A stretch of DNA of 64,000 nt from Niallia circulans (GTDB taxonomy: Bacteria; Bacillota; Bacilli; Bacillales; Cytobacillaceae): the NCBI RefSeq assembly GCF_003726095.1, contig NZ_CP026031.1, positions 4,962,001 to 5,026,000 on the forward strand, given 5' to 3'. A program made the position numbers and the translations under genes. Positions 1 through 9,553 of the stretch are shown here, in pieces; within the stretch, counting starts at the first letter, position 1, and each line of letters starts with the position of its first letter. The notes beneath the pieces were generated by a model that saw only the letters and a list, made by a program, of their open reading frames with translations, searched no databases and had not been told where the DNA came from.

Positions 1-1
1 T

Positions 2-427
<426 letters not shown>

Positions 428-441
428 TAAAGATAGTTTAC

Positions 442-479
442 AATGCGTGCAAGAATTTCTTGTACGCATTCTTTTTTTA
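442..479 (+). terminator. Rho-independent terminator of the GH1 gene
   Basis: A 13-bp near-perfect stem (AATGCGTGCAAGA with TCTTGTACGCATT) is followed by a run of T, starting 14 bases after the GH1 stop codon. Confidence 0.85.
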
Positions 480-483
480 GAAG

Positions 484-556
484 GGATGGGGAGTCGCAGG
501 TAAAAGAGGTAGAAGCGCAAGTAAAAGATGGGGAGTCGCGCAAGTAAAAGTAAAAA
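484..556. repeat. Degenerate short tandem repeat (about 21-23 bp units)
   Basis: About three imperfect units share GGGGAGTCGC and GCGCAAGTAAAAG blocks, with weaker copies trailing to about 595. It lies in the 370-base gap between the GH1 terminator and pxpB. The rest of the gap (600-797) is AT-rich and probably holds the pxpB promoter, but no clear -35/-10 pair was recognised. Confidence 0.55.
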
Positions 557-806
557 GGCACAAACAAAAAAGCAAGCAGCACAAGTGAAATAGATGATTT
601 TCCATTTAACATACTCAAATGTCGAGTAAACGGAGAAAAGAGACTTAAATAAGCAATCTAGCTATTACTTTATTTGAATATTTTAAAAATTAACACAATT
701 GTATTTACAAACAATAAATAGAAGTTTATCATATCCCATATAAAGTTAAGAGAAAATGAGGAGAGACCCATTTAGAATATAAGCTTAGTGATAAGAGGTG
801 AGTTCA

Positions 807-1547
807 TTGGAACTAATACCCCCGAAAACCAATAGAAAGATAGAATTTCTGCCAATGGGAGAACAGATTTTAATCGTCCAGTTTGAGGAAATATTATCAA
901 TCGAACAGAATCAAATAGTGCAGCGTTTTGCTGAGGTGATCAAGTCTTTAAAAATTCGAGGTGTTAAAGATATTGTTAAAGGTATGTGCAATTTCTCGAT
1001 TTTATATGATCCACTACTAATAAATTTTGAGCAATTAAAAGATAAGCTTATCCATATTGATTTTACAGAAGTTAGCGGGCGAGAGAAAGAATCACGGATG
1101 GTTCATATTCCAGTCGTTTTTGATGAACAGTATGGTCTTGATTTATCTGAGTTAGCAAAGAAATTGGGCTTTAGTGAAGAGGAAATCGTCGAAATAATAA
1201 CTTCAAATGCTTATTATGTCTATATGATTGGATTTATTGCAGGCTTGCCATATATGGGGAATCTAGATGAACGAATTGCTGTTCCCAGAAAATCTAATCC
1301 AAGAGTTAAAGTCCCCAAAGGTGCGGTTGCTATCGCTAACCAAATGACTTCTATTTATACAGTCGAATCTCCAGGGGGATGGCATATAGTTGGATGGACA
1401 CCAATGGATATTTTTGATGAAACAAAGAATCCTCCTAACTTTATCACGGCAGGAGATTATGTTAAATATGAGCCTATTTCAGCTAAAGTCGCCCATAAAT
1501 GGAACAGCCAAGTACAAAAAGAGTGGGATCAATTATGGAATATATAA
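807..1547 (+). CDS. pxpB: 5-oxoprolinase subunit PxpB (KipI-like)
   Basis: Subunit B of the ATP-dependent prokaryotic 5-oxoprolinase, which with PxpA and PxpC opens 5-oxoproline (pyroglutamate) to glutamate; in Bacillus subtilis the homologue is KipI. Family signatures are GFIAGLPYMG near the middle and the C-terminal VESPGGWHIVGWTP block. TTG at 807 is chosen because AGAGGTG (794-800) sits six bases upstream; the in-frame GTG at 798 lies inside that ribosome-binding site. The 3' end overlaps pxpC by 13 bases, so translation is probably coupled. No pxpA (LamB/YcsF) gene is adjacent, so the complex would need a partner encoded elsewhere. Confidence 0.88.
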   Translation: MELIPPKTNRKIEFLPMGEQILIVQFEEILSIEQNQIVQRFAEVIKSLKIRGVKDIVKGMCNFSILYDPLLINFEQLKDKLIHIDFTEVSGREKESRMVHIPVVFDEQYGLDLSELAKKLGFSEEEIVEIITSNAYYVYMIGFIAGLPYMGNLDERIAVPRKSNPRVKVPKGAVAIANQMTSIYTVESPGGWHIVGWTPMDIFDETKNPPNFITAGDYVKYEPISAKVAHKWNSQVQKEWDQLWNI

Positions 1548-2509
1548 AGTGTTTAAAACCAGGCTTATTAACAACCATCCAAGATTTGGGGAGACCGTCT
1601 TATCAGTCATTTGGTGTTTCAGTCTCTGGTGCAATGGACCCTCTTTCCTTGAAGCTAGCTAATATTATCGTCGGCAATCCACCTGACTATGCTGCTTTAG
1701 AAATAACATTATTAGGACCAGAAATACTTTTCGAAGGAGAAGGGATTATTGCGATTACTGGGGCAGATTTATCACCAACATTAAATGGAAAAGCGATCCC
1801 TATGTGGAAAGCGATCCATATCGAGGGTGGAGCTGTTTTGAAGTTTGGAAAAGGGAAAAATGGCTGTCGCAGCTATCTTGCTATCCTTGGCGGGATTGAT
1901 GTTCCAGAAGTAATGGGAAGTAAATCAACTTTTATTCGCGGAAGATATGGAGGGATGGAAGGAAGAGCCCTTCAAAGCAATGATTACATTCCAATAGGAC
2001 CGTTTAATCCTAAGTGGATGAACCTAGTAAAAAATCGGAGAATCCCTGACTGTTATATTCCGAATTTTTCAAATGATGTGGTTAGATTTGTATGGGGACC
2101 GCATAATAGGGAATTTGAAGGAGAGTCAAAGGAGCTATTTGTAAAAAGGTTATATCAAGTGACCAGTCAATCAGATCGAATGGGATACCGTCTTGATGGA
2201 GATCCGCTAGTACATAAGAAGTCTGCAGATATACTTAGTGAATTTGCAGCACCAGGAACAATTCAAGTCCCTGCAAATGGTAAGCCCATTATCTTGATGG
2301 CAGATTGCCAAATGTCTGGTGGTTATACAAAAATCGGCATGGTCATAGGCACAGATATTCCCCTAGTAGCTCAGAAAAAGCCTGGTGATACAATTAAATT
2401 CCATCCTATATCGATATTACAAGCTCAAGAAGAATGGAAAAGGCAAATGAAATGGCTATCTATTTTAGCTGCAAATAATCTACGTTTAAACCGGAAAACA
2501 GCAATTTGA
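1535..2509 (+). CDS. pxpC: 5-oxoprolinase subunit PxpC (KipA-like)
   Basis: Biotin-dependent carboxyltransferase-like subunit of 5-oxoprolinase. The start MEYIKCLKPGLLTTIQDLGR is the typical family N-terminus, and GVSVSGAMDPLSLKLAN follows as expected. ATG 1535 has GAGTGGG seven bases upstream inside pxpB; the longer in-frame extension to 1499 has no family support. About 324 residues is normal for KipA/PxpC. It is cotranscribed and overlaps pxpB, and a terminator follows after about 150 bases. Confidence 0.88.
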   Translation: MEYIKCLKPGLLTTIQDLGRPSYQSFGVSVSGAMDPLSLKLANIIVGNPPDYAALEITLLGPEILFEGEGIIAITGADLSPTLNGKAIPMWKAIHIEGGAVLKFGKGKNGCRSYLAILGGIDVPEVMGSKSTFIRGRYGGMEGRALQSNDYIPIGPFNPKWMNLVKNRRIPDCYIPNFSNDVVRFVWGPHNREFEGESKELFVKRLYQVTSQSDRMGYRLDGDPLVHKKSADILSEFAAPGTIQVPANGKPIILMADCQMSGGYTKIGMVIGTDIPLVAQKKPGDTIKFHPISILQAQEEWKRQMKWLSILAANNLRLNRKTAI

Positions 2510-2657
2510 AAAATTGGGCAAGAAGATAATTTTTAGATATAAAATACACCATCCTTCATATGAATAAATGACAGTACTTTATTATAAAAAATACTTATTT
2601 TAAAAAAGTGAGCTTAATTAGTGAAATATTCCATGTTTCATAATACAATATTTAAGT

Positions 2658-2689
2658 ATGCTTCCTTCTTTGAAAGAAGCATTTTTTTC
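2658..2689 (+). terminator. Terminator of the pxpBC operon
   Basis: ATGCTTC pairs with GAAGCAT across an 11-base loop, followed by seven T. It closes the pxpBC transcript before the next MFS gene. Confidence 0.75.
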
Positions 2690-2742
2690 AGGTCATTATT
2701 CAAATAAATAATAAATATTTCATATTGAAAGGCGATGAAAAG

Positions 2743-3966
2743 TTGAATTCATTAACCAAAACGAAACGATTACAAATTGCTTTTCTATTGGGATCTCTTT
2801 CCCTATTAGGTCCATTTACAATAGACACATATCTGCCGGCATTTCCAACTATTGTAGAGCAGTTTCATACGAATGCATCCTTAGTTCAAGTTAGTTTGAC
2901 AACATGCTTGTTAGGGCTTGCTTTCGGGCAGTTAATTATTGGACCAATGAGTGATGTCCAAGGACGTCGCAAACCGTTGCTTACATTTCTTGGCTTATAT
3001 TTACTATCTTCGTTAATATGTGCAATCGCACCAAATATTTATATGCTGATAGGTGCTCGCTTTATCCAAGGCTTTGCAGCAGCAGGAGGTCTTGTTATTT
3101 CAAGAGCAGTCGTTCGTGATCTTTACAGTGGAAGAGAGCTGACGAAGTTTTTCGCAACATTAATGTTAATCGGAAACCTCGGTCCAATTGTAGCACCAAT
3201 TATAGGCGGAGCTATTCTTTCTTTCGCGAGTTGGAAAGTAGTTTTTCTTGTATTAACCTGTGTTGGAATTATTTTGACTTTAGTCGTTGCTTTTAAATTG
3301 GAAGAAACATTACCAGTGGAAAAACGTGTACCAAGCAATATTAAAAAAGTAGTCTCGAATTTCGGTTCTTTACTGAAAGACCGTGAATTTGCCGGCTATG
3401 CCTTTACACAAGGTTTCACAACGGCAGGAATCTTTGCCTATGTTTCTGGTATTTCTTTTGTCTACCAAAATATTTATGGCGTTTCCCCACAAGTATTTAG
3501 TTTATTGTTTGGAGTAAACGGGGTTGGCTTAATTATCGGAACGCAAATTGTTGGACGATTATCGAGATTTTCAGAGAAAACATTCTTGAAGAGTGGATTA
3601 GCTCTATCCATGTCCGCATCGATTTTATTAGTAATTGCTATTTTAGTGCATGCACCATTAGTGGCGGTAGCGATTCCTATTTTTCTTTTCGTTACCTCTA
3701 TTAGTATTATTGGAACCTCGTCTTTTTCATTGGCAATGGAAACAAAAGGGCATATGGCGGGAAGTGCATCTGCATTACTAGGTTTATTACCGTTTTTACT
3801 CGGTTCTTTAACAGCACCACTAGTAGGCATCGGCGGAGAACATACCGCTGTGCCGATGGGAGTTATTATTTTCGCATCAAGCTTACTAGCATTTTTGTCT
3901 TACTATATATTGGTTCGTAAATCAGCGGTAAAGATGAATACACCTAAGCATATTACGCATAATTAA
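2743..3966 (+). CDS. Bcr/CflA-type multidrug efflux MFS transporter
   Basis: Twelve-helix major facilitator of the Bcr/CflA drug:H+ antiporter family, an inner-membrane exporter (bicyclomycin, chloramphenicol and sulfonamides in known members). The family N-terminus is GPFTIDTYLPAFPTIVEQF and motif A is GQLIIGPMSDVQGRRKP. The length of about 407 residues is typical. TTG 2743 is preferred because GAAAGG (2727-2732) lies ten bases upstream; the TTG at 2725 would overlap that site. It is monocistronic between two terminators. The actual substrate cannot be inferred. Confidence 0.85.
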   Translation: MNSLTKTKRLQIAFLLGSLSLLGPFTIDTYLPAFPTIVEQFHTNASLVQVSLTTCLLGLAFGQLIIGPMSDVQGRRKPLLTFLGLYLLSSLICAIAPNIYMLIGARFIQGFAAAGGLVISRAVVRDLYSGRELTKFFATLMLIGNLGPIVAPIIGGAILSFASWKVVFLVLTCVGIILTLVVAFKLEETLPVEKRVPSNIKKVVSNFGSLLKDREFAGYAFTQGFTTAGIFAYVSGISFVYQNIYGVSPQVFSLLFGVNGVGLIIGTQIVGRLSRFSEKTFLKSGLALSMSASILLVIAILVHAPLVAVAIPIFLFVTSISIIGTSSFSLAMETKGHMAGSASALLGLLPFLLGSLTAPLVGIGGEHTAVPMGVIIFASSLLAFLSYYILVRKSAVKMNTPKHITHN

Positions 3967-3971
3967 TATGT

Positions 3972-4018
3972 TTTCATAAAAAAGGCACCTTCAAATAGAA
4001 GGTGCCTTTTTTATGAAG
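3972..4018 (+). terminator. Strong terminator after the Bcr/CflA gene
   Basis: Long stem built around AAGGCACCTTC / GAAGGTGCCTT with flanking A and T runs, so it can work in both directions. Confidence 0.9.
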
Positions 4019-4164
4019 AAAACTAAAGCAAAGGAAAGAAATTTGAAAATATTTATAGGGTTAGCGGTTATCTATTTTTAAGAATTAAAAAATGTCAGAA
4101 AACGACTGTGTTTAAGTTAAAAAATGACGAGATTATTAGTATTAGGTTAGATTAAAATGAATAA

Positions 4165-4178
4165 TGTAAGCGCTTATA
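4165..4178 (+). promoter_or_regulatory. Catabolite-responsive element (cre)
   Basis: TGTAAGCGCTTATA matches the CcpA operator consensus TGWAARCGYTWWCW at all but one position. It lies about 38 bases upstream of the GPH symporter start, the usual place for carbon catabolite repression of a sugar operon. Confidence 0.7.
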
Positions 4179-4215
4179 AAATGGTATATTTTCTATTTTA
4201 AGGAGAGGTTTATGA

Positions 4216-5568
4216 ATGCCAATTAAGCAGACAACGTGGAAAGAGAGAATTAGTTATGGCTTTAGTGATACTGCTTCAAATTTAGTGTATTCCATGATTA
4301 CAACTTATTTAATGTTTTTTTATACTGATGTATTTGGTCTTAGTGTTGCTTCAGTAGGAACTTTATTTTTAGTGGCCAGGATACTTGATGCTATTGATGG
4401 ACCAATTTTTGGCATTTTAATTGACAGAACAAGTACGAAATGGGGGAAGGTTAGACCCTATTTCCTTTGGTTTGCACTACCTTTTGGGATTTTGGCTATC
4501 TTGGCGTTTACGACCCCTAATTTTAGTGATTCTGGAAAATTGATTTATGCTTATATAACGTATATTCTATTAGGAATTTGCTATTCAGCTATCAATATCC
4601 CGATCACAGCTATCTTGCCAAGTCTAACAAGTGATCCAAAAGAAAGGAATATATTAGTCAGTACTCGAATGGTTTTAGCTACTGTAGGTTCGACGATAGT
4701 TAGTATTGGCACTTTACCTCTCGTTCAGGTATTTGGTAATGGAAATCAACAAAAAGGATTTATGTTAACGATGACATTATTTGCTGTTATCGGAATTATT
4801 CTTTTTCTCGTTACCTTTTTTAATGTAAGAGAAAAGGTGGGGAATACAGGAAGTGACCAAGTGGTACCATTTAAGTTAGCTTTAAAGACTTTGAAAGGAA
4901 ACACTCCTTGGTTCATTTTATTCTTTGTTAGCTTCTTTACCTTTATCTCATCAATAATGAAATCATCTACAACTGTTTATTATTTAACCTATAACTTAAA
5001 TAGACCTGATTTAATTGGAATTATATTAGCATTAGCTTCATTAAATATTATTGCATATTTTTTAATGCCTTTGGTTGCTAATAAAATGGGTAAAAGAAAT
5101 GTGATGATATATGGTTTGATTTTAACAATTATTGGTCAGTTTATCCTTTATTTTGCGGCTAGTACTCTTTCGGTTTCAATATTGATAATTGGTACAATTA
5201 TCGGTTCGATTGGTGGTGGTTTTGCTATGGGGGTTTCATTTGCTATGAATGCTGATACTGTTGATTATGGTGAATGGAAATCAGGTATCCGTGCACAAGG
5301 ATTTTTGTCTGCAACCCCTGCTATTGGTGTTAAGGCTGGCATGGGAATTGGTGGAGCTCTTTCAGCATGGATTTTAACGGTTGGAAAATATGTTCCTAAT
5401 CAAGAACAAATTCCCTCTGCTTTAAGAGCAATTGAAATTAATTTTATATGGGCACCGACTATTCTATCTTTTATTAGCATTCTATTGCTTTTATTCTACA
5501 AGTTAGATAAACAGGAAAAGCAAATGATTAGTGAATTAAATGAGAGAAGATCTAATTTAAGCATATAA
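4216..5568 (+). CDS. GPH-family sugar:cation symporter
   Basis: Glycoside-pentoside-hexuronide:cation symporter (MelB/XynP/YicJ type), 450 residues with about 12 membrane segments. Signature blocks are the N-terminal ERISYGFSDTASNLVY, FGILIDRTSTKWGKVRPY after helix 2, and the MNADTVDYGEWKSGIRAQG block in the C-terminal half. AAGGAGAGG seven bases upstream fixes ATG 4216. The cre site upstream predicts catabolite repression. The neighbours are an esterase and an AraC regulator, so import of an acylated or plant-derived glycoside is a reasonable inference; the sugar is not known. Confidence 0.85.
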   Translation: MPIKQTTWKERISYGFSDTASNLVYSMITTYLMFFYTDVFGLSVASVGTLFLVARILDAIDGPIFGILIDRTSTKWGKVRPYFLWFALPFGILAILAFTTPNFSDSGKLIYAYITYILLGICYSAINIPITAILPSLTSDPKERNILVSTRMVLATVGSTIVSIGTLPLVQVFGNGNQQKGFMLTMTLFAVIGIILFLVTFFNVREKVGNTGSDQVVPFKLALKTLKGNTPWFILFFVSFFTFISSIMKSSTTVYYLTYNLNRPDLIGIILALASLNIIAYFLMPLVANKMGKRNVMIYGLILTIIGQFILYFAASTLSVSILIIGTIIGSIGGGFAMGVSFAMNADTVDYGEWKSGIRAQGFLSATPAIGVKAGMGIGGALSAWILTVGKYVPNQEQIPSALRAIEINFIWAPTILSFISILLLLFYKLDKQEKQMISELNERRSNLSI

Positions 5569-5663
5569 ATAATGTTTCGAAGGAAATGCTTAAAGTTGAC
5601 TGGTGATTTTATACAATTAGAGGCAAATAGGCTAAATTCAAAAGGGATGGGAGAGGAAAATTT

Positions 5664-6719
5664 ATGAAGTATACTGAAGCATTAGATGAACTAAAAAATA
5701 AACATGCGCAAGATGGATATTTTGTGAAATATGTACCTGGATTACAAGAGGAATCTGGATTTCTAGATCCTAATGCCAAAAAGGAAATTCAGATGTTCCA
5801 ACAAGAGAATGAAAATATAAATCACCAACCAACTCTACAGGAAATCCGTGATTCTATGGGCTGGAGAGCAACAAAGGATATTGCTGTACTCCCATTAAAA
5901 ATCGAAGAAAGGGTGACGGATAGCAATGTTAAAGTAAGGATTTACCAGAAAAAAGCATTAAAGGAAAAAGTGCCCGCGCTTATTTTTATTCATGGTGGAG
6001 GATTCTTTGGAGGATCCCTAAATAATGTTGAAAATCCATGTAGAGCTCTAGCAGATAAAGCAGATATTAAAGTCATCTCTGTGGATTATAGTTTGGCTCC
6101 AGAAAAACCATATCCCAACGGACTTTTAGATTGTTATCATGCTGTCAAGTGGGTTTACGAAAATGCTGCTGAATTAAGCATTGATCCTAGGAAAATAGCT
6201 ATTGCAGGTGATTCAGCAGGAGGGAATTTAAGTTTTACAACATCATTATTAGATCGAGCGCTTGGAACAAATTTTATAAAAGCGGAAGTTCTTATTTATC
6301 CGGCAACTGTTTTAAGAAGTGATATAAATGGAGAATTATGGGATTTAAAAAAGTGGGGAATGAAGGCTGATAAAGCACTTATTAGTGAATATATTATGAA
6401 TTTCGCCTCTTCGTGTGACAACGTTGATAAGATGTATGCACCATATATTCAGCCAGATATTCCTTTTATTGCACCGTTATTCGCAAGTCAATTAGCTGAT
6501 ATGCCTAGCACATTATTCCTAATTGGCGAATTCGACCCGCTAAGAATACAAGGGGAGAAATTATTTAATCTTATGAAAGAGGAAGGGGCATCAGTAGAAT
6601 ATATTCGGTACAATGGTATGATACACGCTTTTATGGATAAGATTGGAGATTTTCCACAAGCGGAAGATCTCATAAATGAAACAGTCCAATTTATTATGAA
6701 TACATTTACAACAGTTTAA
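5664..6719 (+). CDS. Alpha/beta hydrolase, HSL-type esterase
   Basis: Cytoplasmic carboxylesterase of the hormone-sensitive-lipase (abhydrolase_3) group, 351 residues, no signal peptide. The oxyanion HGGG is at residues 110-113, the nucleophile elbow GDSAGG has Ser184, and the probable Asp291 (GEFDPLR) and His321 (MIHAF) complete the triad. A region of about 100 residues precedes the core, as in HSL cap domains. It is 95 bases downstream of the sugar symporter, probably in the same operon, so it may deacylate the imported compound. GAGAGGAAAA precedes ATG 5664. Confidence 0.85.
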   Translation: MKYTEALDELKNKHAQDGYFVKYVPGLQEESGFLDPNAKKEIQMFQQENENINHQPTLQEIRDSMGWRATKDIAVLPLKIEERVTDSNVKVRIYQKKALKEKVPALIFIHGGGFFGGSLNNVENPCRALADKADIKVISVDYSLAPEKPYPNGLLDCYHAVKWVYENAAELSIDPRKIAIAGDSAGGNLSFTTSLLDRALGTNFIKAEVLIYPATVLRSDINGELWDLKKWGMKADKALISEYIMNFASSCDNVDKMYAPYIQPDIPFIAPLFASQLADMPSTLFLIGEFDPLRIQGEKLFNLMKEEGASVEYIRYNGMIHAFMDKIGDFPQAEDLINETVQFIMNTFTTV

Positions 6720-6877
6720 GATAAGTTTAATTTTTGAAAAAATAGTAATGAGATAGCTACTCTGTTTCATTGAAGATAATATATTGAAAAAAGAGAAGAG
6801 AGTTTTTTTAATATTTATTATAATGTAAAGGAGAGTGTGTTTTTTCTCTTTTTTGATAATTCTTTCGGGGTGTTAAG

Positions 6878-7744
6878 ATGGAGTATAAATATGAATTTAT
6901 CAAAACCGATGATAATTTACCAATCAAAATAATTTATCATAAGTCAAATGAGCCTAGTTTTGTCCCAAGTCATTGGCATGATAGTATAGAATTGTCGTAT
7001 GTTCTCTCAGGAAAGATTGAACAAATTTATATTGATGGTTCTGTTTATTGTTCAAAACAAGGAGATATTGTTTTAATAAATTCGAATTCCATTCATGCTT
7101 TTTCCCTCGATCGAGGAGAAAATAGGAGAGCTCTTTCCTTATTCATTCCATATGAATTTATAAAAGCTATCTATAACAATATAGATCAAGTTTCTTTTGA
7201 TTGTATATCAATTAATGAAACTAGTGAACAAAAATCATTATATTTTAATGAATTGCGTGAAAATTTAGATGCGATATTAAAAGCTTACTTAAATATAAAG
7301 CATAATCCCTTAGAGACTATTAAAATAACGGGCTTAATCTATGATTTAGTTTATGTATTATTAAAGAATTTTTCATCTAATAAGAAAATTAGGGGAGAAA
7401 TAAAAACAAATAAATATCTTGATAGACTAATGAAAATTACAAATTACATTAAGAATAATTATAATCATAATCTACCTATAGGTTTAATTGCGGAAAAATT
7501 TGATTTGTCAGCTGAATATTTATCCCGTTTCTTTATAAAGCATATGGGGATGACAGTGCATCATTATATTAATGCAATTCGACTAGAAAAAGCGTATCGT
7601 GACTTAATGAATTCAGATCACACTATTTTACAAATAGCATTAGAGCATGGTTTTCCCAATGAAAAATCTTTTAATAGGGTATTTAAGGCTATTTATAATA
7701 AAAGTCCATATCAATATCGTAAAGAAATAAAAGGGAAGAAGTAG
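6878..7744 (+). CDS. AraC-family regulator with cupin domain
   Basis: 288 residues: an N-terminal cupin-like sensor domain (SHWHDSIELSYVLSGKIEQ, residues about 25-60) and a C-terminal double helix-turn-helix AraC domain (residues about 185-285, with IAEKFDLSAEYLSRFFIKHMG and the second helix block IALEHGFPNEKSFNRVFK). Known relatives activate sugar-utilisation operons when ligand binds the cupin. Its place directly after the symporter-esterase pair suggests it controls them. GGGGTG lies upstream of ATG 6878. Confidence 0.87.
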   Translation: MEYKYEFIKTDDNLPIKIIYHKSNEPSFVPSHWHDSIELSYVLSGKIEQIYIDGSVYCSKQGDIVLINSNSIHAFSLDRGENRRALSLFIPYEFIKAIYNNIDQVSFDCISINETSEQKSLYFNELRENLDAILKAYLNIKHNPLETIKITGLIYDLVYVLLKNFSSNKKIRGEIKTNKYLDRLMKITNYIKNNYNHNLPIGLIAEKFDLSAEYLSRFFIKHMGMTVHHYINAIRLEKAYRDLMNSDHTILQIALEHGFPNEKSFNRVFKAIYNKSPYQYRKEIKGKK

Positions 7745-7890
7745 CTTCTTTTGATTAAGTGATATTTAGTATTTTGGATGAAATAATTATTAAAGTGTGG
7801 AACTAAAATAGTTCATAAAACTAGTAAGCTATTTGAAAAGTTTTTCGGTATCCTTTATAAATGGAATAATAACAGGGCAAGAAGTTGATA

Positions 7891-7926
7891 GAAAGAAAAC
7901 TCACCAATTATGGCGAGTTTTCTTTC
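7891..7926 (+). terminator. Terminator after the AraC gene
   Basis: GAAAGAAAACTC pairs with GAGTTTTCTTTC. The T-rich right arm itself supplies most of the U tract, so it is a moderate call. With the hairpin at 8014-8040 it fills most of the convergent gap 7745-8112; a further weak inverted repeat (GATTGTAGA / TCTACAATC) lies around 8043-8076. Confidence 0.65.
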
Positions 7927-8013
7927 CCAGTTATAAATTTAATATAAGAACCAGTTGTCACTTAACATGATTCTAGTAAATTTCATTATAAACAACTGAT
8001 ATTTAAAATTCGA

Positions 8014-8040
8014 ATAAAAAAAGTTCCTAAAATAGGAACT
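8014..8040 (-). terminator. Terminator of the DltE-like gene
   Basis: Read on the minus strand: AGTTCCTA, a 3-base loop, TAGGAACT, then seven T. It lies about 70 bases past the stop codon of the minus-strand dehydrogenase. Confidence 0.8.
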
Positions 8041-8112
8041 AGGATTGTAGAAAAAATACTATTTTCTCTACAATCTAAGAGTAGGCTAAGGCACTACTCT
8101 TTTACTTTTTCT

Positions 8113-8874
8113 TTACTCAATCATCTTCTTCATCGCCTCATACATATTCTCCACATGCTTATCCACTTCATCACGAGACATCCGCAAACGATCTACGGAG
8201 CTGCCATAGCCAATTTCTAGCTTTCCTTCTTTTAACCCTTGGAATATTCCATCGGCAAACTCGTTTAATGGCTCTCCTGCTGTATGTAACCCGGCACCGC
8301 CTAAATCTGTATTTACAGCTGGAGGGGCAACTTCAATTACTTCTATAGAAGTGTCGGAAAGCTGATGTCTTAAGCTGACAGTGAAAGAATGCATGGCTGC
8401 TTTGGTTGCTGAATAAATGGGTGCAATAACCATCGGCGTAAAGGCTAAACCTGATGTTACATTAATAATGGCTGCATCTTCTTTTTCTGAAAAATAAGGT
8501 GTAAATAGCATAGACATTTGAATAGCAGCTTCCATATTAATCGTAATTTCTTTGCTGAAATAGCTCCAATCATTCTTCGCGTCCGCTTTTAACACATTAA
8601 AACGTTGTTGAATGCCTGCATTGTTTACTAATACGTTCACTTCTGGATAGTGCGCTGTTACCCACTCAAATAATTTAACACGTTCAGCTTCTACAGAGAG
8701 ATCGCTCACATATGTAATCAAGCTAGGATATTTTTCTTTTGCCTGTTGAAGTGCTTCTTCCCTGCGGCCACATACAATCACCGTATTTCCAGCGTTCATA
8801 AATCGTTCAGCAAAAGCTAAGCCAATCCCGGCATTTCCACCTGTAATAAGAATGGTATTATTAGAGAGTTTCAT
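8113..8874 (-). CDS. SDR-family oxidoreductase, DltE-like
   Basis: Classical short-chain dehydrogenase of 253 residues. The Rossmann motif TGGNAGIG is at residues 11-18, NNAG at 84-87, and the catalytic Ser141 with Tyr154-x3-Lys158 (YSATK). Sequence style matches the Bacillus DltE/YkvO-like group; despite the name this group has no proven role in teichoic acid D-alanylation. AGAGGAA seven bases before ATG supports the start. It is monocistronic and convergent with the AraC gene. The substrate is unknown. Confidence 0.85.
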   Translation of the reverse strand: MKLSNNTILITGGNAGIGLAFAERFMNAGNTVIVCGRREEALQQAKEKYPSLITYVSDLSVEAERVKLFEWVTAHYPEVNVLVNNAGIQQRFNVLKADAKNDWSYFSKEITINMEAAIQMSMLFTPYFSEKEDAAIINVTSGLAFTPMVIAPIYSATKAAMHSFTVSLRHQLSDTSIEVIEVAPPAVNTDLGGAGLHTAGEPLNEFADGIFQGLKEGKLEIGYGSSVDRLRMSRDEVDKHVENMYEAMKKMIE

Positions 8875-9064
8875 TGGGATTCCTCTTTTCGACTAATCAT
8901 ATTTTTTCCTTACTTTATCTATTATATCTTGTAATTTGCATATTTATTATTACCATAAGACTCCATTAATAGTGAATTATAGTTAGTTTAAAAAGTGGAA
9001 AAGAACAATTATTATGCGTATAGTCGTAATTTGTAGAATTTTCGTTTTATTTAATTGGAAAGTA

Positions 9065-9094
9065 TTGACAACGAAAAAAATATTACCATAAAAT
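9065..9094 (+). promoter_or_regulatory. Promoter of the bacteriocin-like operon
   Basis: TTGACA (9065-9070), an 18-base spacer and TAAAAT (9089-9094) form a sigma-A type promoter about 80 bases upstream of the precursor gene. The remainder of the gap 8875-9175 is AT-rich with the dehydrogenase promoter on the other strand. Confidence 0.6.
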
Positions 9095-9175
9095 TGGAAA
9101 TGGATTAAACTTTCTATTTTTATAGATGTTTAATTTAAAAGGTTGCACAAGGGGAAATTTAGGGGGGGGTTTTAG

Positions 9176-9499
9176 ATGATTACACAAGAAAAAATATCAA
9201 ATAAAGTTCTTTTGGTAGTTAGTTTTAGTAGTTTATTAGTTATATCAATTGTTCTTATTAATTTAGCTCAAGGTTCTTTTCATTTTAACTTAAGTTATTT
9301 AGTTCCTGGTTTATCTGCAGCAGCAGCATTAAATGGATTGAAAATTGCTAGTAAAGCATACAAAAAAACAAAGAATTTACGTACTGCCTTAAAATTTGTT
9401 GGATCTTGGAGTGTAGTTAGTTTTGTTATTGCTTATGGTGGAGATTGGTTAATCAGTATGCTTTTAGATGGTAACTTAAAAACACTAGCAAACTGGTAA
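9176..9499 (+). CDS. Candidate circular bacteriocin precursor
   Basis: 107 residues, no close match recognised. A charged N-terminus (residues 1-10) and a hydrophobic stretch (11-31) look like the AS-48 type leader of about 35 residues. The rest is alanine-rich and amphipathic, with a lysine/arginine patch at residues 56-73, hydrophobic helices at 74-86 and 91-97, and a terminal Trp, as in AS-48, uberolysin and amylocyclicin. If the core begins near Leu39 or Leu42 it would have 66-69 residues, within the 58-70 range of circular bacteriocins. The main support is context: the next genes match the membrane/DUF95/ATPase set of circular-bacteriocin loci. A G-rich ribosome-binding site precedes ATG 9176. 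Cleavage site and activity are inference. Confidence 0.6.
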   Translation: MITQEKISNKVLLVVSFSSLLVISIVLINLAQGSFHFNLSYLVPGLSAAAALNGLKIASKAYKKTKNLRTALKFVGSWSVVSFVIAYGGDWLISMLLDGNLKTLANW

Positions 9500-9553
9500 T
9501 ACTAATTTTATAACTTATTACCCCCTGTGCAACTCTATTTAATAGGAGATATT

